Assembly (NCBI GenBank): GCA_023248785.1
Contig: JAHFDX010000004.1
Location: 1-23,726, forward strand
Reading direction: 5' to 3'
DNA: 23,726 bases
From: Myxococcales bacterium
GTDB taxonomy: Bacteria > Myxococcota_A > Polyangia > Polyangiales > Polyangiaceae
Positions 1 through 7,830 of the stretch are shown piece after piece. The translations under genes and the position numbers were made by a program. Position 1 is the first letter of the stretch. Every line of letters begins with the position of its first letter. The notes below the pieces were generated by a model. The model ran no database searches, had not been told where the DNA came from, and worked only from the letters and a program-made list of their open reading frames with translations.

Positions 1-1
1 A

Positions 2-520
2 GACGAGCTTGGGCAGCAGTTCGATCGGTTTGTGTTTCGCACGGAAGCCTGGTGCCCGCCGGCGCCCGCGCGCTTGGTCCCAAACGAACACCTCTACACA
101 AATGCGATCAAACACGGTTACGAAGAGACAACGCGGGTGATTCAGTTTGTGTCCGTTGGAGTTGTGCGGTTGTTGCAGGGACGCTTGAGCTGGCGAGACG
201 TGAGCGGCCCGATCACGATTTATGACATCGCCGGTCAAGCAGCCGCGAAGGGGACAAGTTATTTCGTTTGGGCGATGGCGCTCGTTTCGATCAACCTGGG
301 CCTCATCAATCTGCTGCCTGTCCCCGTACTCGATGGCGGTCATCTCTTATTTTTTGCGATCGAAGGCATTCGCAGAAAGCCGGTGTCAGCCCGCACGCGT
401 GAAATACTGAGCTTGCTTGGACTGGTGTTCTTGCTGGGGCTCATGGCGATTGCCTTCAAGAACGATGTCGAGAAACGTTGGAGCGCGATCAAGGACGACC
501 TCAAGAGCGTCCTGCCGTGA
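2..520 (+). CDS. rseP: RseP/RIP site-2 zinc metalloprotease, C-terminal part (5' truncated)
   Basis: This is the C-terminal 172 codons of an M50-family intramembrane protease; the reading frame is open to the left edge, so the start and the HExxH site lie outside the window. The diagnostic part is visible: a GPITIYDIAGQAAAKG segment, a hydrophobic helix, then NLLPVPVLDGGH, the family's conserved NxxPxPxLDG motif whose Asp is a zinc ligand. A further hydrophobic helix (LLGLVFLLGLMAIAF) and a short charged tail follow. RseP-type proteases cleave membrane-embedded substrates such as anti-sigma factors and signal-peptide remnants. The stop overlaps the GTG start of the next gene (GTGA, 517-520), implying translational coupling with rsmB. 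Family identity is secure; the physiological substrate here is unknown. Confidence 0.93.
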   Translation, partial: DELGQQFDRFVFRTEAWCPPAPARLVPNEHLYTNAIKHGYEETTRVIQFVSVGVVRLLQGRLSWRDVSGPITIYDIAGQAAAKGTSYFVWAMALVSINLGLINLLPVPVLDGGHLLFFAIEGIRRKPVSARTREILSLLGLVFLLGLMAIAFKNDVEKRWSAIKDDLKSVLP

Positions 521-1839
521 AACAGAACGCAACGCTTAGCGCGCGCGAGATCGCGGCACGCATCCTCGTTCGAATTGAGCAAGATGGGGCCTTCGCGGCC
601 GCGGTCCTCGACGTGGAACTCGCGCGTGCCGTGCAACTGAGCGAGCGCGATCGCGCCTTCGCCACCGAACTCGTGTATGGGACCCTGAGGGCGATTCGCT
701 ACATCGACGAACGTCTTTCGAACCACACCGACCGCGGGTTTCGCAAACTCGATATTCATGTTCTGTCGCGGTTACGGATCGCGGCGTACCAACTTCTATT
801 CCTCTCGCGAACACCAGCTTTTGCGGCGGTCAATGAGTGTGTCACCGCAATTCGGGCTCTTCGCGGACCTCGCCTTGCTGGTTTTGCCAACGCTGTCCTT
901 CGTAAGCTCGCTGCCGACGGCACACCGGCAAACCAAGATGCGTGGATCGACGCCCTGCCGGACTGGTTACGTGAACGCCTCATCAAGATTCTCGGACAGT
1001 CCGCCGCGCGCATGCTTGTCGGCGAGCCAGGTTCGGTTCCCCCCGCATGCCTGGTTGTGCCTAACCCGAACGAACGAGACGCCATTGCGCACGAGATTGA
1101 AGCAAGCATTCCCGATGTCCGGATTGAAGTGGCGACACATTCACCGCACGGATTACGCATTTGGAATGCGGGGGCTCTCACAGAGCACGCGTGTGTGAGG
1201 GAAGGGCGCGCGTACGTTCAAGAAGAAGGCTCGCAGCTTGTTGCCCTGCTTGCTGGCGTGCGATCCGGCGATCGCATCCTCGACGCCTGTGCAGGGCGTG
1301 GGCACAAGAGTGTGCTGCTTGCATATCAAGCGGGGCCATTAGGTACGGTCGACGTAGCAGATTTGCATGACGCGAAGCTGAATCAGCTCGCAAGCGCGTT
1401 TTCGAGACTCGGATTTCGGTTTGGGGAGCGTCATGTGATCGACTGGAGCGTCGGTTGCGGCACTGCAAAAGCGTGTTTCTACGACATCGTGCTCGTTGAC
1501 GCCCCTTGCACAGGGACGGGAACCATCCGAAGACGTCCCGATATTCTCCTGCGCCGGAAGGCCGCCGACATCGACGAACTAGCCACGCTTCAATCACGCA
1601 TCCTTGCGAACGCCGCCCGATGTGTCCGTGAAGGCGGACGACTCGTCTATGCCGTTTGTAGCGTGCTCGAGGAAGAGTCGAATCTGGTATGCGAAGAATT
1701 TTCGAACGCACATCCATTGTTCGTGCGGGAGCCCTCACCCCCACTCGGTACAGAGACGACGCACGGCGTCCTTTTGCACCCCCTCGCAACGGGCACAGAT
1801 GGGTACTTTGTCGCCGCATGGCGCCGTCGATCCACCTAG
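517..1839 (+). CDS. rsmB: 16S rRNA m5C967 methyltransferase RsmB (NusB-like domain + SAM methyltransferase)
   Basis: The protein has 440 residues from a GTG at 517 that overlaps the rseP stop; an in-frame start at 478 would lie inside rseP and is unlikely. Residues 1-140 resemble the NusB-like RNA-binding domain (ERDRAFATELVYGTLR, FANAVLRKLA). The C-terminal part is a Rossmann methyltransferase with SAM motif I LDACAGRGHKS (about 255-265), VDAPCTGTGTIRRRPD with Cys331, and VYAVCSVLEEES with Cys381. The two cysteines are the release base and nucleophile positions of RNA m5C methyltransferases, and their 50-residue spacing matches what I recall for the E. coli enzyme. Motif I is a variant: RGHK replaces the usual PGGK. 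Family knowledge places its action at C967 of 16S rRNA; this target is inferred, not seen. Confidence 0.93.
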   Translation: MKQNATLSAREIAARILVRIEQDGAFAAAVLDVELARAVQLSERDRAFATELVYGTLRAIRYIDERLSNHTDRGFRKLDIHVLSRLRIAAYQLLFLSRTPAFAAVNECVTAIRALRGPRLAGFANAVLRKLAADGTPANQDAWIDALPDWLRERLIKILGQSAARMLVGEPGSVPPACLVVPNPNERDAIAHEIEASIPDVRIEVATHSPHGLRIWNAGALTEHACVREGRAYVQEEGSQLVALLAGVRSGDRILDACAGRGHKSVLLAYQAGPLGTVDVADLHDAKLNQLASAFSRLGFRFGERHVIDWSVGCGTAKACFYDIVLVDAPCTGTGTIRRRPDILLRRKAADIDELATLQSRILANAARCVREGGRLVYAVCSVLEEESNLVCEEFSNAHPLFVREPSPPLGTETTHGVLLHPLATGTDGYFVAAWRRRST

Positions 1840-2027
1840 AGCGCGTTGCAGTGACGTGGAACGTCACTGCAAAAAAGTGTGCTGCGCACACAAGCGCTCT
1901 ACCTTTGTTCTAGGGGCTGCTCGCCCCTCACTCCTCACTTCGTTCGTCGTTCACCCCCGAATGCGCTCCCGCGCATTCGCCTTAGAGCAGAACACGTACG
2001 TTCCATCCCTGTGCAATCCGCTCTAAG
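1837..2027. repeat. Cluster of nested palindromes between rsmB and the E2 gene
   Basis: The roughly 240-base gap between genes holds stacked inverted repeats rather than an ORF. TAGAGCGC (1837-1844, including the rsmB stop) pairs with GCGCTCTA (1894-1901). Inside that pair lie a perfect 12-bp hairpin with a 3-base loop (1846-1857 with 1861-1872) and GTGTGC/GCACAC (1877-1882 with 1886-1891). Further right, GAATGCGC/GCGCATTC forms a hairpin with loop TCCC, AGGGGC/GCCCCT forms another, and CTTAGAGC (1981-1988) pairs with GCTCTAAG (2020-2027). No stem is followed by a T-run on the plus strand, so a simple intrinsic terminator is not supported. It looks like a REP- or MITE-type palindromic element. 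The promoter of the E2 gene must lie within or just after it. Confidence 0.65.
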
Positions 2028-2080
2028 CACCAGCAAAAAGGTATACCCTCACAGGACGGGCGCCGAGCCCCTACGGAGAA

Positions 2081-3415
2081 ATGTCGATGATTGACGTGGT
2101 CTTGCCACAACTTGGCGAAAGCGTGATCGAGGGAACAGTATCGAAGTGGTTGGTTCGCGAGGGCGACGTCGTCGCAAAGGACCAAGCATTGGTTGAAGTA
2201 GCGACCGACAAAGCCGATAGCGAAGTGTACGCTCCGGCCGCCGGACGCATCGCGCGCATCGTGGCTGCCGAGGGACAAACCATCCCCGTCAAAACCGTCC
2301 TCTGCCAAATCGAAGAAGGCGCGACCGCAGCCGCAACGTCATCCACAACATCGAAGGCACAACCGGCCGCCAAAGAGATGGTCGCGCAAGGTAACGGTTC
2401 ACGCAGCGCAACAGGCGCCGCACTGGCAACGCCAACCGCACGCAAGGCAGCGCTGGAGCACAGCGTTGATTTGGCGGGCGTTCAAGGGTCAGGCGAGCAC
2501 GGCCGCATTACGAAGACGGATGTCCTTCGCGTGTCATCGGTTTCCACGCCTTCGTCGAATCTGCCAGCAACACCTCCACAAGCAGGAGCCCCGAGGCCTT
2601 CGGGAGGGTTGCCGCAAGCACTTACCGAGTTGCTCAATCAGGCAGGCGGGTTTGTCCCGCCCGTTCCTGGCAAGGGGTTTGGTTCATTCAAGCTGCCCGC
2701 GTACAAACCACACGACGGCGACAACGTAATCCCCTTTACCCGCAGGCGAAGAATTACGGCCGACCACATGGCCTACTCGAAGGTCGTTTCGCCGCACGTC
2801 GTGACCGTGGCCGAAGTCGATCTTCATAAGGCTTCACGCCTGCGCGAAGCCAACAAGGACAGATTCAAGAAAGAGGGCTTATCCCTCACCATGCTCGCAT
2901 TCGTTGTCGTCGCAGCAGCGCGTGCGTTACGAGAGACCCCCGATCTCAACGCGCGTGTTCTCGAGGATGCTTATGTGCAGTTGAAGGATATTAACGTCGG
3001 TGTTGCGGTCGACTCACCGGACGGGCTTGTCGTTCCAGTCATCCGTCGAGCCGACGAACTTGGCCTGCGAGGGATTGCGCGGGCAATCGACGACGTTGCC
3101 AAACGAGCGCGCGCGGGCAAAATTACGATCGACGACTTGAGCGGCGCCTCGTTTTCCATAACCAACCCGGGCATCAAGGGGAATCTCTTCGGGGGCGCCA
3201 TCATCAATCAACCCAATGTGGGGATTCTTCGCATGGGTGAGATCAACAAACGCGTTGTGGTCGTTGAAGGACCCGACGGCGAAGATCAAATGGTCATCCA
3301 TCCGCTCATGTACATGGCACTCAGCTACGACCATCGTGTGGTGGACGGCGTGGCGGCCAACTCGTTTCTGTGGCGCGTCACCGAGATCGTCGAAAAAGGC
3401 GAGTTCGAGGTCTAG
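2081..3415 (+). CDS. 2-oxo-acid dehydrogenase complex E2, dihydrolipoamide acyltransferase
   Basis: The 444-residue E2 subunit transfers an acyl group from its lipoyl arm to CoA in a pyruvate, 2-oxoglutarate or branched-chain complex. The lipoyl domain spans about 3-78, with Lys44 in the TDKAD motif as the lipoylation site. An Ala/Ser/Thr linker is followed by a peripheral-subunit-binding domain (about 117-150: TPTARKAALEH...HGRITKTDVL), a Pro/Gly-rich linker, and the catalytic acyltransferase domain. The catalytic domain ends in SYDHRVVDG with His418 and Asp422, the CAT-like catalytic pair. GGAG at 2075-2078 is only 2 bases from ATG 2081 but 8 bases from the second in-frame ATG at 2087, which is therefore the better-placed start. 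No E1 or E3 gene is adjacent, so the complex and substrate cannot be assigned. Its stop overlaps that of the convergent gene. Confidence 0.92.
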   Translation: MSMIDVVLPQLGESVIEGTVSKWLVREGDVVAKDQALVEVATDKADSEVYAPAAGRIARIVAAEGQTIPVKTVLCQIEEGATAAATSSTTSKAQPAAKEMVAQGNGSRSATGAALATPTARKAALEHSVDLAGVQGSGEHGRITKTDVLRVSSVSTPSSNLPATPPQAGAPRPSGGLPQALTELLNQAGGFVPPVPGKGFGSFKLPAYKPHDGDNVIPFTRRRRITADHMAYSKVVSPHVVTVAEVDLHKASRLREANKDRFKKEGLSLTMLAFVVVAAARALRETPDLNARVLEDAYVQLKDINVGVAVDSPDGLVVPVIRRADELGLRGIARAIDDVAKRARAGKITIDDLSGASFSITNPGIKGNLFGGAIINQPNVGILRMGEINKRVVVVEGPDGEDQMVIHPLMYMALSYDHRVVDGVAANSFLWRVTEIVEKGEFEV

Positions 3416-4728
3416 GCACTACGCTTCACGCGCCTCCTAGCCCAAAGCAACGCAAGTAAAGAAACGAAAAGCCCGTGCCACCATGACCTCTGCCACAACG
3501 AGGCGTGCGGCGACACGTGCTGGCAATGACAACCTCCGCCTGGCGCTGGCGGAGCCGTACCGGCATCCGATTCCGGTTCAGCCCCAGGCGGTGCGACGAG
3601 GCGATCGCGCATCGCCGGCCAATCCGCGGCGCATGCCTGAGAGGAAGCGTCGGCATCGCATGCAATTGGGCCGCGGATGTCGGAAAAATGTAACTTTGTC
3701 GTAAATGTTTTTCCTTGATCGCTCGAAACGCCAAGCTCGAAGCCGCTTGCTTCCGAAGAGCACGCAAACAGGTCGGTTCCAAGCCACGTGAGGCACTGAA
3801 CTTCCAAGTCGCGTACCTTTTGGAACTGAAGGTTGTCACGCGTCGCTGTGAGCAAACCGTCTTTGGGCCCACCCACAAATACGGTTGCGCCATCGGAGCT
3901 CAGTGCAAAGCCGCGCAAAGGTCCTTCCGAGCGATACGCGTCACGCAGCGTGCGACCGCCGTCGGTACTGATGAGGAGTCGATTGTTGACGTCTCCACTG
4001 GTGCGCAGATACACGATGTCCGCGTTCTTTGGATCGACACCCGAAACGAACGGGGCCTTTTCGGCGCCGGAGAGAGAGATCAACGTTTCGTCCCACGAGG
4101 CCCCGCTATTCCTTGATGTATGAAGGACTCCCGCGTACCCCGCTGCGGTTAACCGAGTCCCCGAAACGTACAGACGAGCCGGATCGCTCTTGGCCACCTC
4201 GACGGTCTCGCTAATGAACGTACTCGGAAGGGAAACGCCGAGATTCGACCACGTAGCCCCGTGATCGAGCGTTTCGAAAACTTGATTGAAGAAGAGCGAT
4301 CCCGCTTCTGTCTCGCTCACGTAGTGCGACGTGAGGGCCACGGCACTTGATGGAACATTCGGCCTTGTCGACACGTCAATGATCACCTTGTTCTCTATGC
4401 CCCCGGGCGCGAACGACCAGTTGCACCACGGCGCAGGTGCGGTTGAAACCCCCGTGAAGAGCCCCGCAAGGATCGTGTCATTGGAGACTACGGCAATCGC
4501 CGGATCTTGAAGGCCGCTGTATCCAACGGCCTTTTCACACGCCCAATCCCAATGCGATCCAGCATCTCGCGAGAGCACGAGCCCGAACGTCGTGCGTAGC
4601 ACCCACGCACTCGGGTTTCCGGGTGACACAACAAATTGGCTGGCCTCAGGAAATCGCCCATTTGCTTTCGCAGGGAGCGCAGGGAGCATCATCGCAATCG
4701 CTGCCACCGCCATCGTACGGAGAAGCAT
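3412..4728 (-). CDS. Secreted Asp-box (BNR) beta-propeller-like protein with MYXO-CTERM-like tail
   Basis: The protein has 438 residues from ATG 4728. That start gives a signal peptide (MLLRTMAVAAIAMMLPALPA-KA); a longer frame would run into the upstream methyltransferase gene. At least five Asp-box-like motifs (S/T-x-D/N-x-G-x-T/S-W/F) are spread along it: SRDAGSHW, TLDHGATW, SRNSGASW, STDGGRTL and SSDQGKTF. Asp boxes mark beta-propellers of the sialidase/VPS10/Ycf48 type. The C-terminus has a Pro-rich spacer, GGGCHC, a hydrophobic helix (GLFVSLLALLWA) and a basic end (RRRVKR). This is the layout of the MYXO-CTERM sorting signal, suggesting cell-surface anchoring after processing. It is probably co-transcribed with the methyltransferase 11 bases upstream. 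No catalytic function can be assigned. The TAG stops of this gene and the E2 gene share the palindrome CTAG. Confidence 0.82.
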   Translation of the reverse strand: MLLRTMAVAAIAMMLPALPAKANGRFPEASQFVVSPGNPSAWVLRTTFGLVLSRDAGSHWDWACEKAVGYSGLQDPAIAVVSNDTILAGLFTGVSTAPAPWCNWSFAPGGIENKVIIDVSTRPNVPSSAVALTSHYVSETEAGSLFFNQVFETLDHGATWSNLGVSLPSTFISETVEVAKSDPARLYVSGTRLTAAGYAGVLHTSRNSGASWDETLISLSGAEKAPFVSGVDPKNADIVYLRTSGDVNNRLLISTDGGRTLRDAYRSEGPLRGFALSSDGATVFVGGPKDGLLTATRDNLQFQKVRDLEVQCLTWLGTDLFACSSEASGFELGVSSDQGKTFTTKLHFSDIRGPIACDADASSQACAADWPAMRDRLVAPPGAEPESDAGTAPPAPGGGCHCQHVSPHASLWQRSWWHGLFVSLLALLWARRRVKRSA

Positions 4729-4739
4729 GAGGTTCAAGA

Positions 4740-5495
4740 CTAACGCACCAACGTCGACGTAGCGTAGCGGCCAATTGTCACACCCTTCGGTGGAGTGAGC
4801 CGCGCCATCCAAGCAATCTCGTGCGCGTCGTGCGTCATGATCTCGCACTGAAAGTGTTGCCCGAACGCACGCCTCCAACCCGCTTCGTCAAACACACGGC
4901 CGTCGATTTCGGCAACGTTGGCCCCAGTGCAACGAAATCGCCCGCCGCCGAGCGCGCTAACCGAAAGGGGTCCCGGTTCAAGGACCGCCGCGTCAAGCCA
5001 CACCTGCGTCGGAAGCTCGGAGATGAATATCCCACCTGGCACAAGCGCGCGAGCGACTTCCTCCGCCAAACGAATAAGGACTTCCTCCTCACGAGGCGGG
5101 TGCGCGAGCGTTCCAAAAAGGGCGAGCACCACGTCAAACGATTGCGTCGCAACCGGCCACGCGCTCCAAACATCTGCGCGCACAAGTTGAACATCACGCC
5201 CTCGTTTCATGCAACGCGCCAGCATTCGCTCGGAAAAATCGAGCCCCGTAACGGTGCACCCATGCTCTTGCAACCACGGGAGCTCCAGGCCCGTACCGAT
5301 GCCCAAGTCAAGAACGCGAGCCCCGGGGCCCCAGCTGCGGGCGTACTTTTCAAGGCGGGCACGCAACAGCGGCATTGGTCGTGCAAAGTCCCGGTCGTAC
5401 CTGGACGCCATAGCGTCAAAGAAAGACTCTTCCTGCCCTCGCATGAGATCGCCCAATTTGCCCATACCCCGCATGTCTTGCAAGTTCCGACTCAT
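4740..5495 (-). CDS. Class I SAM-dependent methyltransferase
   Basis: The protein has 251 residues, with SAM-binding motif I VLDLGIGTG at 61-69, an acidic motif II (TGLDFSERML, Asp86), a post-motif DVVLALFGTLAH and a FISELPTQ strand. This is the layout of small-molecule methyltransferases of the Methyltransf_11/25 type. The N-terminus FFDAMASRYDRDF resembles UbiE/COQ5-like and related enzymes, but the substrate cannot be read from the sequence. It is transcribed away from the FHA-GGDEF gene and lies 11 bases upstream of the Asp-box surface protein gene on the same strand, so the two probably share an mRNA. Several internal Met codons (8, 11, 18) make the exact start uncertain; ATG 5495 is the longest choice with a normal N-terminus. 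Confidence 0.85.
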   Translation of the reverse strand: MSRNLQDMRGMGKLGDLMRGQEESFFDAMASRYDRDFARPMPLLRARLEKYARSWGPGARVLDLGIGTGLELPWLQEHGCTVTGLDFSERMLARCMKRGRDVQLVRADVWSAWPVATQSFDVVLALFGTLAHPPREEEVLIRLAEEVARALVPGGIFISELPTQVWLDAAVLEPGPLSVSALGGGRFRCTGANVAEIDGRVFDEAGWRRAFGQHFQCEIMTHDAHEIAWMARLTPPKGVTIGRYATSTLVR

Positions 5496-5606
5496 GCTAG
5501 AGAGTTGGTGATTTTCGCAGATCCCAGCGCGCTGGCGTCGTCAAGCTCGCTCAAAGTACAGTCAAGCACGAGACACATTGGTCGTCGGGACAATTTGGGA
5601 CAGATC
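5496..5606. promoter_or_regulatory. Divergent intergenic region with phased TCAA(G/A) repeats
   Basis: These 111 bases separate the divergently transcribed methyltransferase and FHA-GGDEF genes and must contain at least one promoter. No convincing -35/-10 pair stands out. TCAAGC (5541-5546), TCAAAG (5551-5556) and TCAAGC (5562-5567) recur at 10- and 11-base steps, roughly one helical turn, as expected for cooperative binding on one DNA face. This is a weak operator candidate. Confidence 0.3.
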
Positions 5607-6506
5607 GTGGCGGACACTGAAGAGAAAACAAGAGTCACTACTGTGGTGGACAAACCTCTTAAGGGGGAAGGTCCACGTGGAACCGACTGCCTTGTCGTCA
5701 TCTATACGAAGGAGCCCACGCTCCTCGGCAAGCGGTTTGTGCTTGAAAATGGGCCGGTGCGCGTAGGGCGCGGAAGCGAAAACCACATTGTACTCGACGG
5801 CGACTCCGTATCGCGCCGGCACGCTCATTTTGACCAGCGAGGTTCGGGTTGGTGGTGTGTCGACGATGGCTCCACAAACGGCAGCTACGTGAATGACGAG
5901 CAAGTGATGCGTGAACGTCGCCTCGAAAACGGTGACCGCATCAAGATCGGTCCGACGATTTTCAAGTACCTCACGGGCGAAGACGTCGAAGCCCTTTTTC
6001 TGGAAGAAATCTACCGCATGACCATCATCGATGGTCTGACACAAGCGCACGTTAAACGTTACTTGCTCGAGGCACTCGACAAAGAGCTCTTGCGTGCGCG
6101 CCGCCACAGCCGCCCTCTTTCCGTCATCATGTTCGACATTGATCACTTCAAACAGATCAACGACATGCACGGTCACCTCGCCGGCGACTATGTCCTCAAG
6201 GAAGTCGCGCGCACCGTCCAGAGCCGCATAAGGCGCGATGAGGTATTTGCGCGATACGGCGGTGAAGAATTTGCCATTCTCTTGCCTGAGACGCCGATCG
6301 ACGGTGCGCGTGCCTTAGCGGAAGTCCTTCGCGAGCGTCTCGCACAGTCGCAGTTTATTTTTCAAGGTGATGTGATACGCGTCACGATTTCGCTCGGCGT
6401 CGCCGAGCTGTCCGACGACACAAAAACAAGTAATGACTTGTTACGAATCGCAGATGAGCGCCTTTATGAAGCAAAACGTGAAGGACGCAATCGCGTTGTT
6501 GGCTGA
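5607..6506 (+). CDS. FHA-GGDEF diguanylate cyclase
   Basis: The protein has 299 residues from GTG 5607, preceded by GGGA at 5597-5600. The same frame stays open far upstream, but that part is antisense to the methyltransferase and is not protein-like. An FHA domain spans about 45-118, with VRVGRGSENH, SVSRRHAHF and DGSTNGSYVND, the residues that recognise phosphothreonine. The GGDEF domain spans about 137-299, with FDIDHFKQIND (metal ligand Asp177) and the intact active-site motif GGEEF at 218-222, so it should synthesise cyclic di-GMP from GTP. The inhibitory I-site position reads RRDE rather than canonical RxxD, so product inhibition may be weak. FHA control implies input from a Ser/Thr kinase. 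The 3' end overlaps the aminotransferase ORF, which suggests co-transcription. The exact start is uncertain. Confidence 0.88.
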   Translation: MADTEEKTRVTTVVDKPLKGEGPRGTDCLVVIYTKEPTLLGKRFVLENGPVRVGRGSENHIVLDGDSVSRRHAHFDQRGSGWWCVDDGSTNGSYVNDEQVMRERRLENGDRIKIGPTIFKYLTGEDVEALFLEEIYRMTIIDGLTQAHVKRYLLEALDKELLRARRHSRPLSVIMFDIDHFKQINDMHGHLAGDYVLKEVARTVQSRIRRDEVFARYGGEEFAILLPETPIDGARALAEVLRERLAQSQFIFQGDVIRVTISLGVAELSDDTKTSNDLLRIADERLYEAKREGRNRVVG

Positions 6507-7830
6507 AGACGAACTTGGTCAAGAGCTGCCCGAAATCCGGATTGCACCTCCGGGGCCAAAGTCGCGCGCCGTAACTCAACGCATGCACTCGGTCGAGTGC
6601 CCGGCCTTCGAAGCGCGGCGCGATGCGCGTGCCGATCAAAGCGGAGCATTGCAATTTCCGATTGTGTATGCGCGCGCACGCGGTGCCAACGTGTGGGATG
6701 AAGATGGAAATCGCTACGTCGATCTCACCGCCGGATTCGGCGCCCTTGTCCTTGGTCACGGCCACTCCGACATTTCCGCGCGCCTTGCGGCACAGGATTA
6801 CCAACTCGGGCTTGCGCTCGGCGACGTGTACAGCGCCGCCGTGAAAGTGGAACTGATGGAGGCCCTCGCGCGGTTGTTTCCCGAGCAGGGCGCACGCGTG
6901 CTCTTGGGCCTTAGCGGCGCCGATGCGGTAACCGCAGCATTGAAGACGGCCGTCCTTGCCACCGGCAAGAGTGGACTCGTCGCATTCGAAGGAAGCTATC
7001 ACGGACTCAGTCATGGCCCACTCGCGGTCTGTGGACTAAATCCACGTTTTCGCGAACCTTTTCGCGATCATGCACCTTCCAATGTTACATTTATTCCGTA
7101 TCCATCGCAGACGCTCGCGAGGGCGGTGGGCGCCCTCGAAAGCGCACTGTCAAAAGGCACCGTCGGCGCCGTAATCGTCGAGCCCATCCTGGGGCGTGGC
7201 GGATGCGTGGTACCGCCCGACGGCTTCTTGGCTGCATTGCGTTCTCTCTGCGATCACCACCACGCGCTCCTCGTAGTGGACGAAATATGGACGGGCTTCG
7301 GACGCACTGGCGCCATGATGCTCTCCGCCGCAAGCATCGTTCCCGACATCGTGTGTTTGGGAAAAGGACTTGGCGCAGGTTCTGCCATTTCCGCGTGCAT
7401 CGGTCGAGGACGCGTGATGGCAGCGTGGGCTCGTCATGGTGGTTCGACGATTCACACCTCGACGCACGTAGGTTCGCCTCCTTCGTGTGCCGCTGCATTA
7501 GAAGTTCTCTCACAGATGGCAGCCCAAAAACTCGACGTACGCGCCCATACGGTGGGCAGCCAATGGATACACGATTTACGAAGCGCCACTATTGGCCTTG
7601 GTGTTTGCGAGGTGCGTGGCCTTGGCTTGATGATTGGCATTGAGCTCAACGGCGGCTCAGCGCGTGCGATGCACGTCGTGCGAAAATTGCTCAATTACGG
7701 TTATATTTTGCTCACAGGCGGTTTGGATGGAAATGTTCTTACTCTTACTCCGCCTTTGAATATTTCTGAGGCGCTCCTTCGTCACGCAACGCTTGCCATC
7801 GTGGAAGCGCTCAAGGACACGCCCGCATGA
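6433..7830 (+). CDS. Class III (omega-type) PLP-dependent aminotransferase
   Basis: The fold-type I aminotransferase has up to 465 residues. Key sites are present: SYHG (188-191) for cofactor stacking, the EP pair at 250-251, Asp283 in VVDEIWTGFGRTG contacting the pyridine nitrogen, and Lys311 in CLGKGLGAG as the PLP Schiff-base lysine. Relatives include glutamate-1-semialdehyde aminomutase, acetylornithine and omega-amino-acid transaminases, many of which act on aldehydes or primary amines. The start is ambiguous: ATG 6433, 6454 and 6466 and GTG 6478 are all in frame and overlap the GGDEF 3' end. The conserved part begins near residue 75, so the true N-terminus may be shorter. Its stop overlaps the next start (ATGA, 7827-7830). 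Proximity to LuxE/LuxC homologues suggests that it aminates an aldehyde made by them; this is inference. Confidence 0.9.
   Translation: MTCYESQMSAFMKQNVKDAIALLAEDELGQELPEIRIAPPGPKSRAVTQRMHSVECPAFEARRDARADQSGALQFPIVYARARGANVWDEDGNRYVDLTAGFGALVLGHGHSDISARLAAQDYQLGLALGDVYSAAVKVELMEALARLFPEQGARVLLGLSGADAVTAALKTAVLATGKSGLVAFEGSYHGLSHGPLAVCGLNPRFREPFRDHAPSNVTFIPYPSQTLARAVGALESALSKGTVGAVIVEPILGRGGCVVPPDGFLAALRSLCDHHHALLVVDEIWTGFGRTGAMMLSAASIVPDIVCLGKGLGAGSAISACIGRGRVMAAWARHGGSTIHTSTHVGSPPSCAAALEVLSQMAAQKLDVRAHTVGSQWIHDLRSATIGLGVCEVRGLGLMIGIELNGGSARAMHVVRKLLNYGYILLTGGLDGNVLTLTPPLNISEALLRHATLAIVEALKDTPA

Noticed and set aside
1846..1872. Perfect 12-bp hairpin as an intrinsic terminator for rsmB
   Set aside because: It is followed by A residues, not T residues, on the plus strand, and no minus-strand gene ends here.
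4821..5606. Upstream extension of the FHA-GGDEF frame by about 260 codons
   Set aside because: It is wholly antisense to the well-supported methyltransferase gene, has no domain-like sequence, and a GTG with an upstream GGGA fits the domain start.
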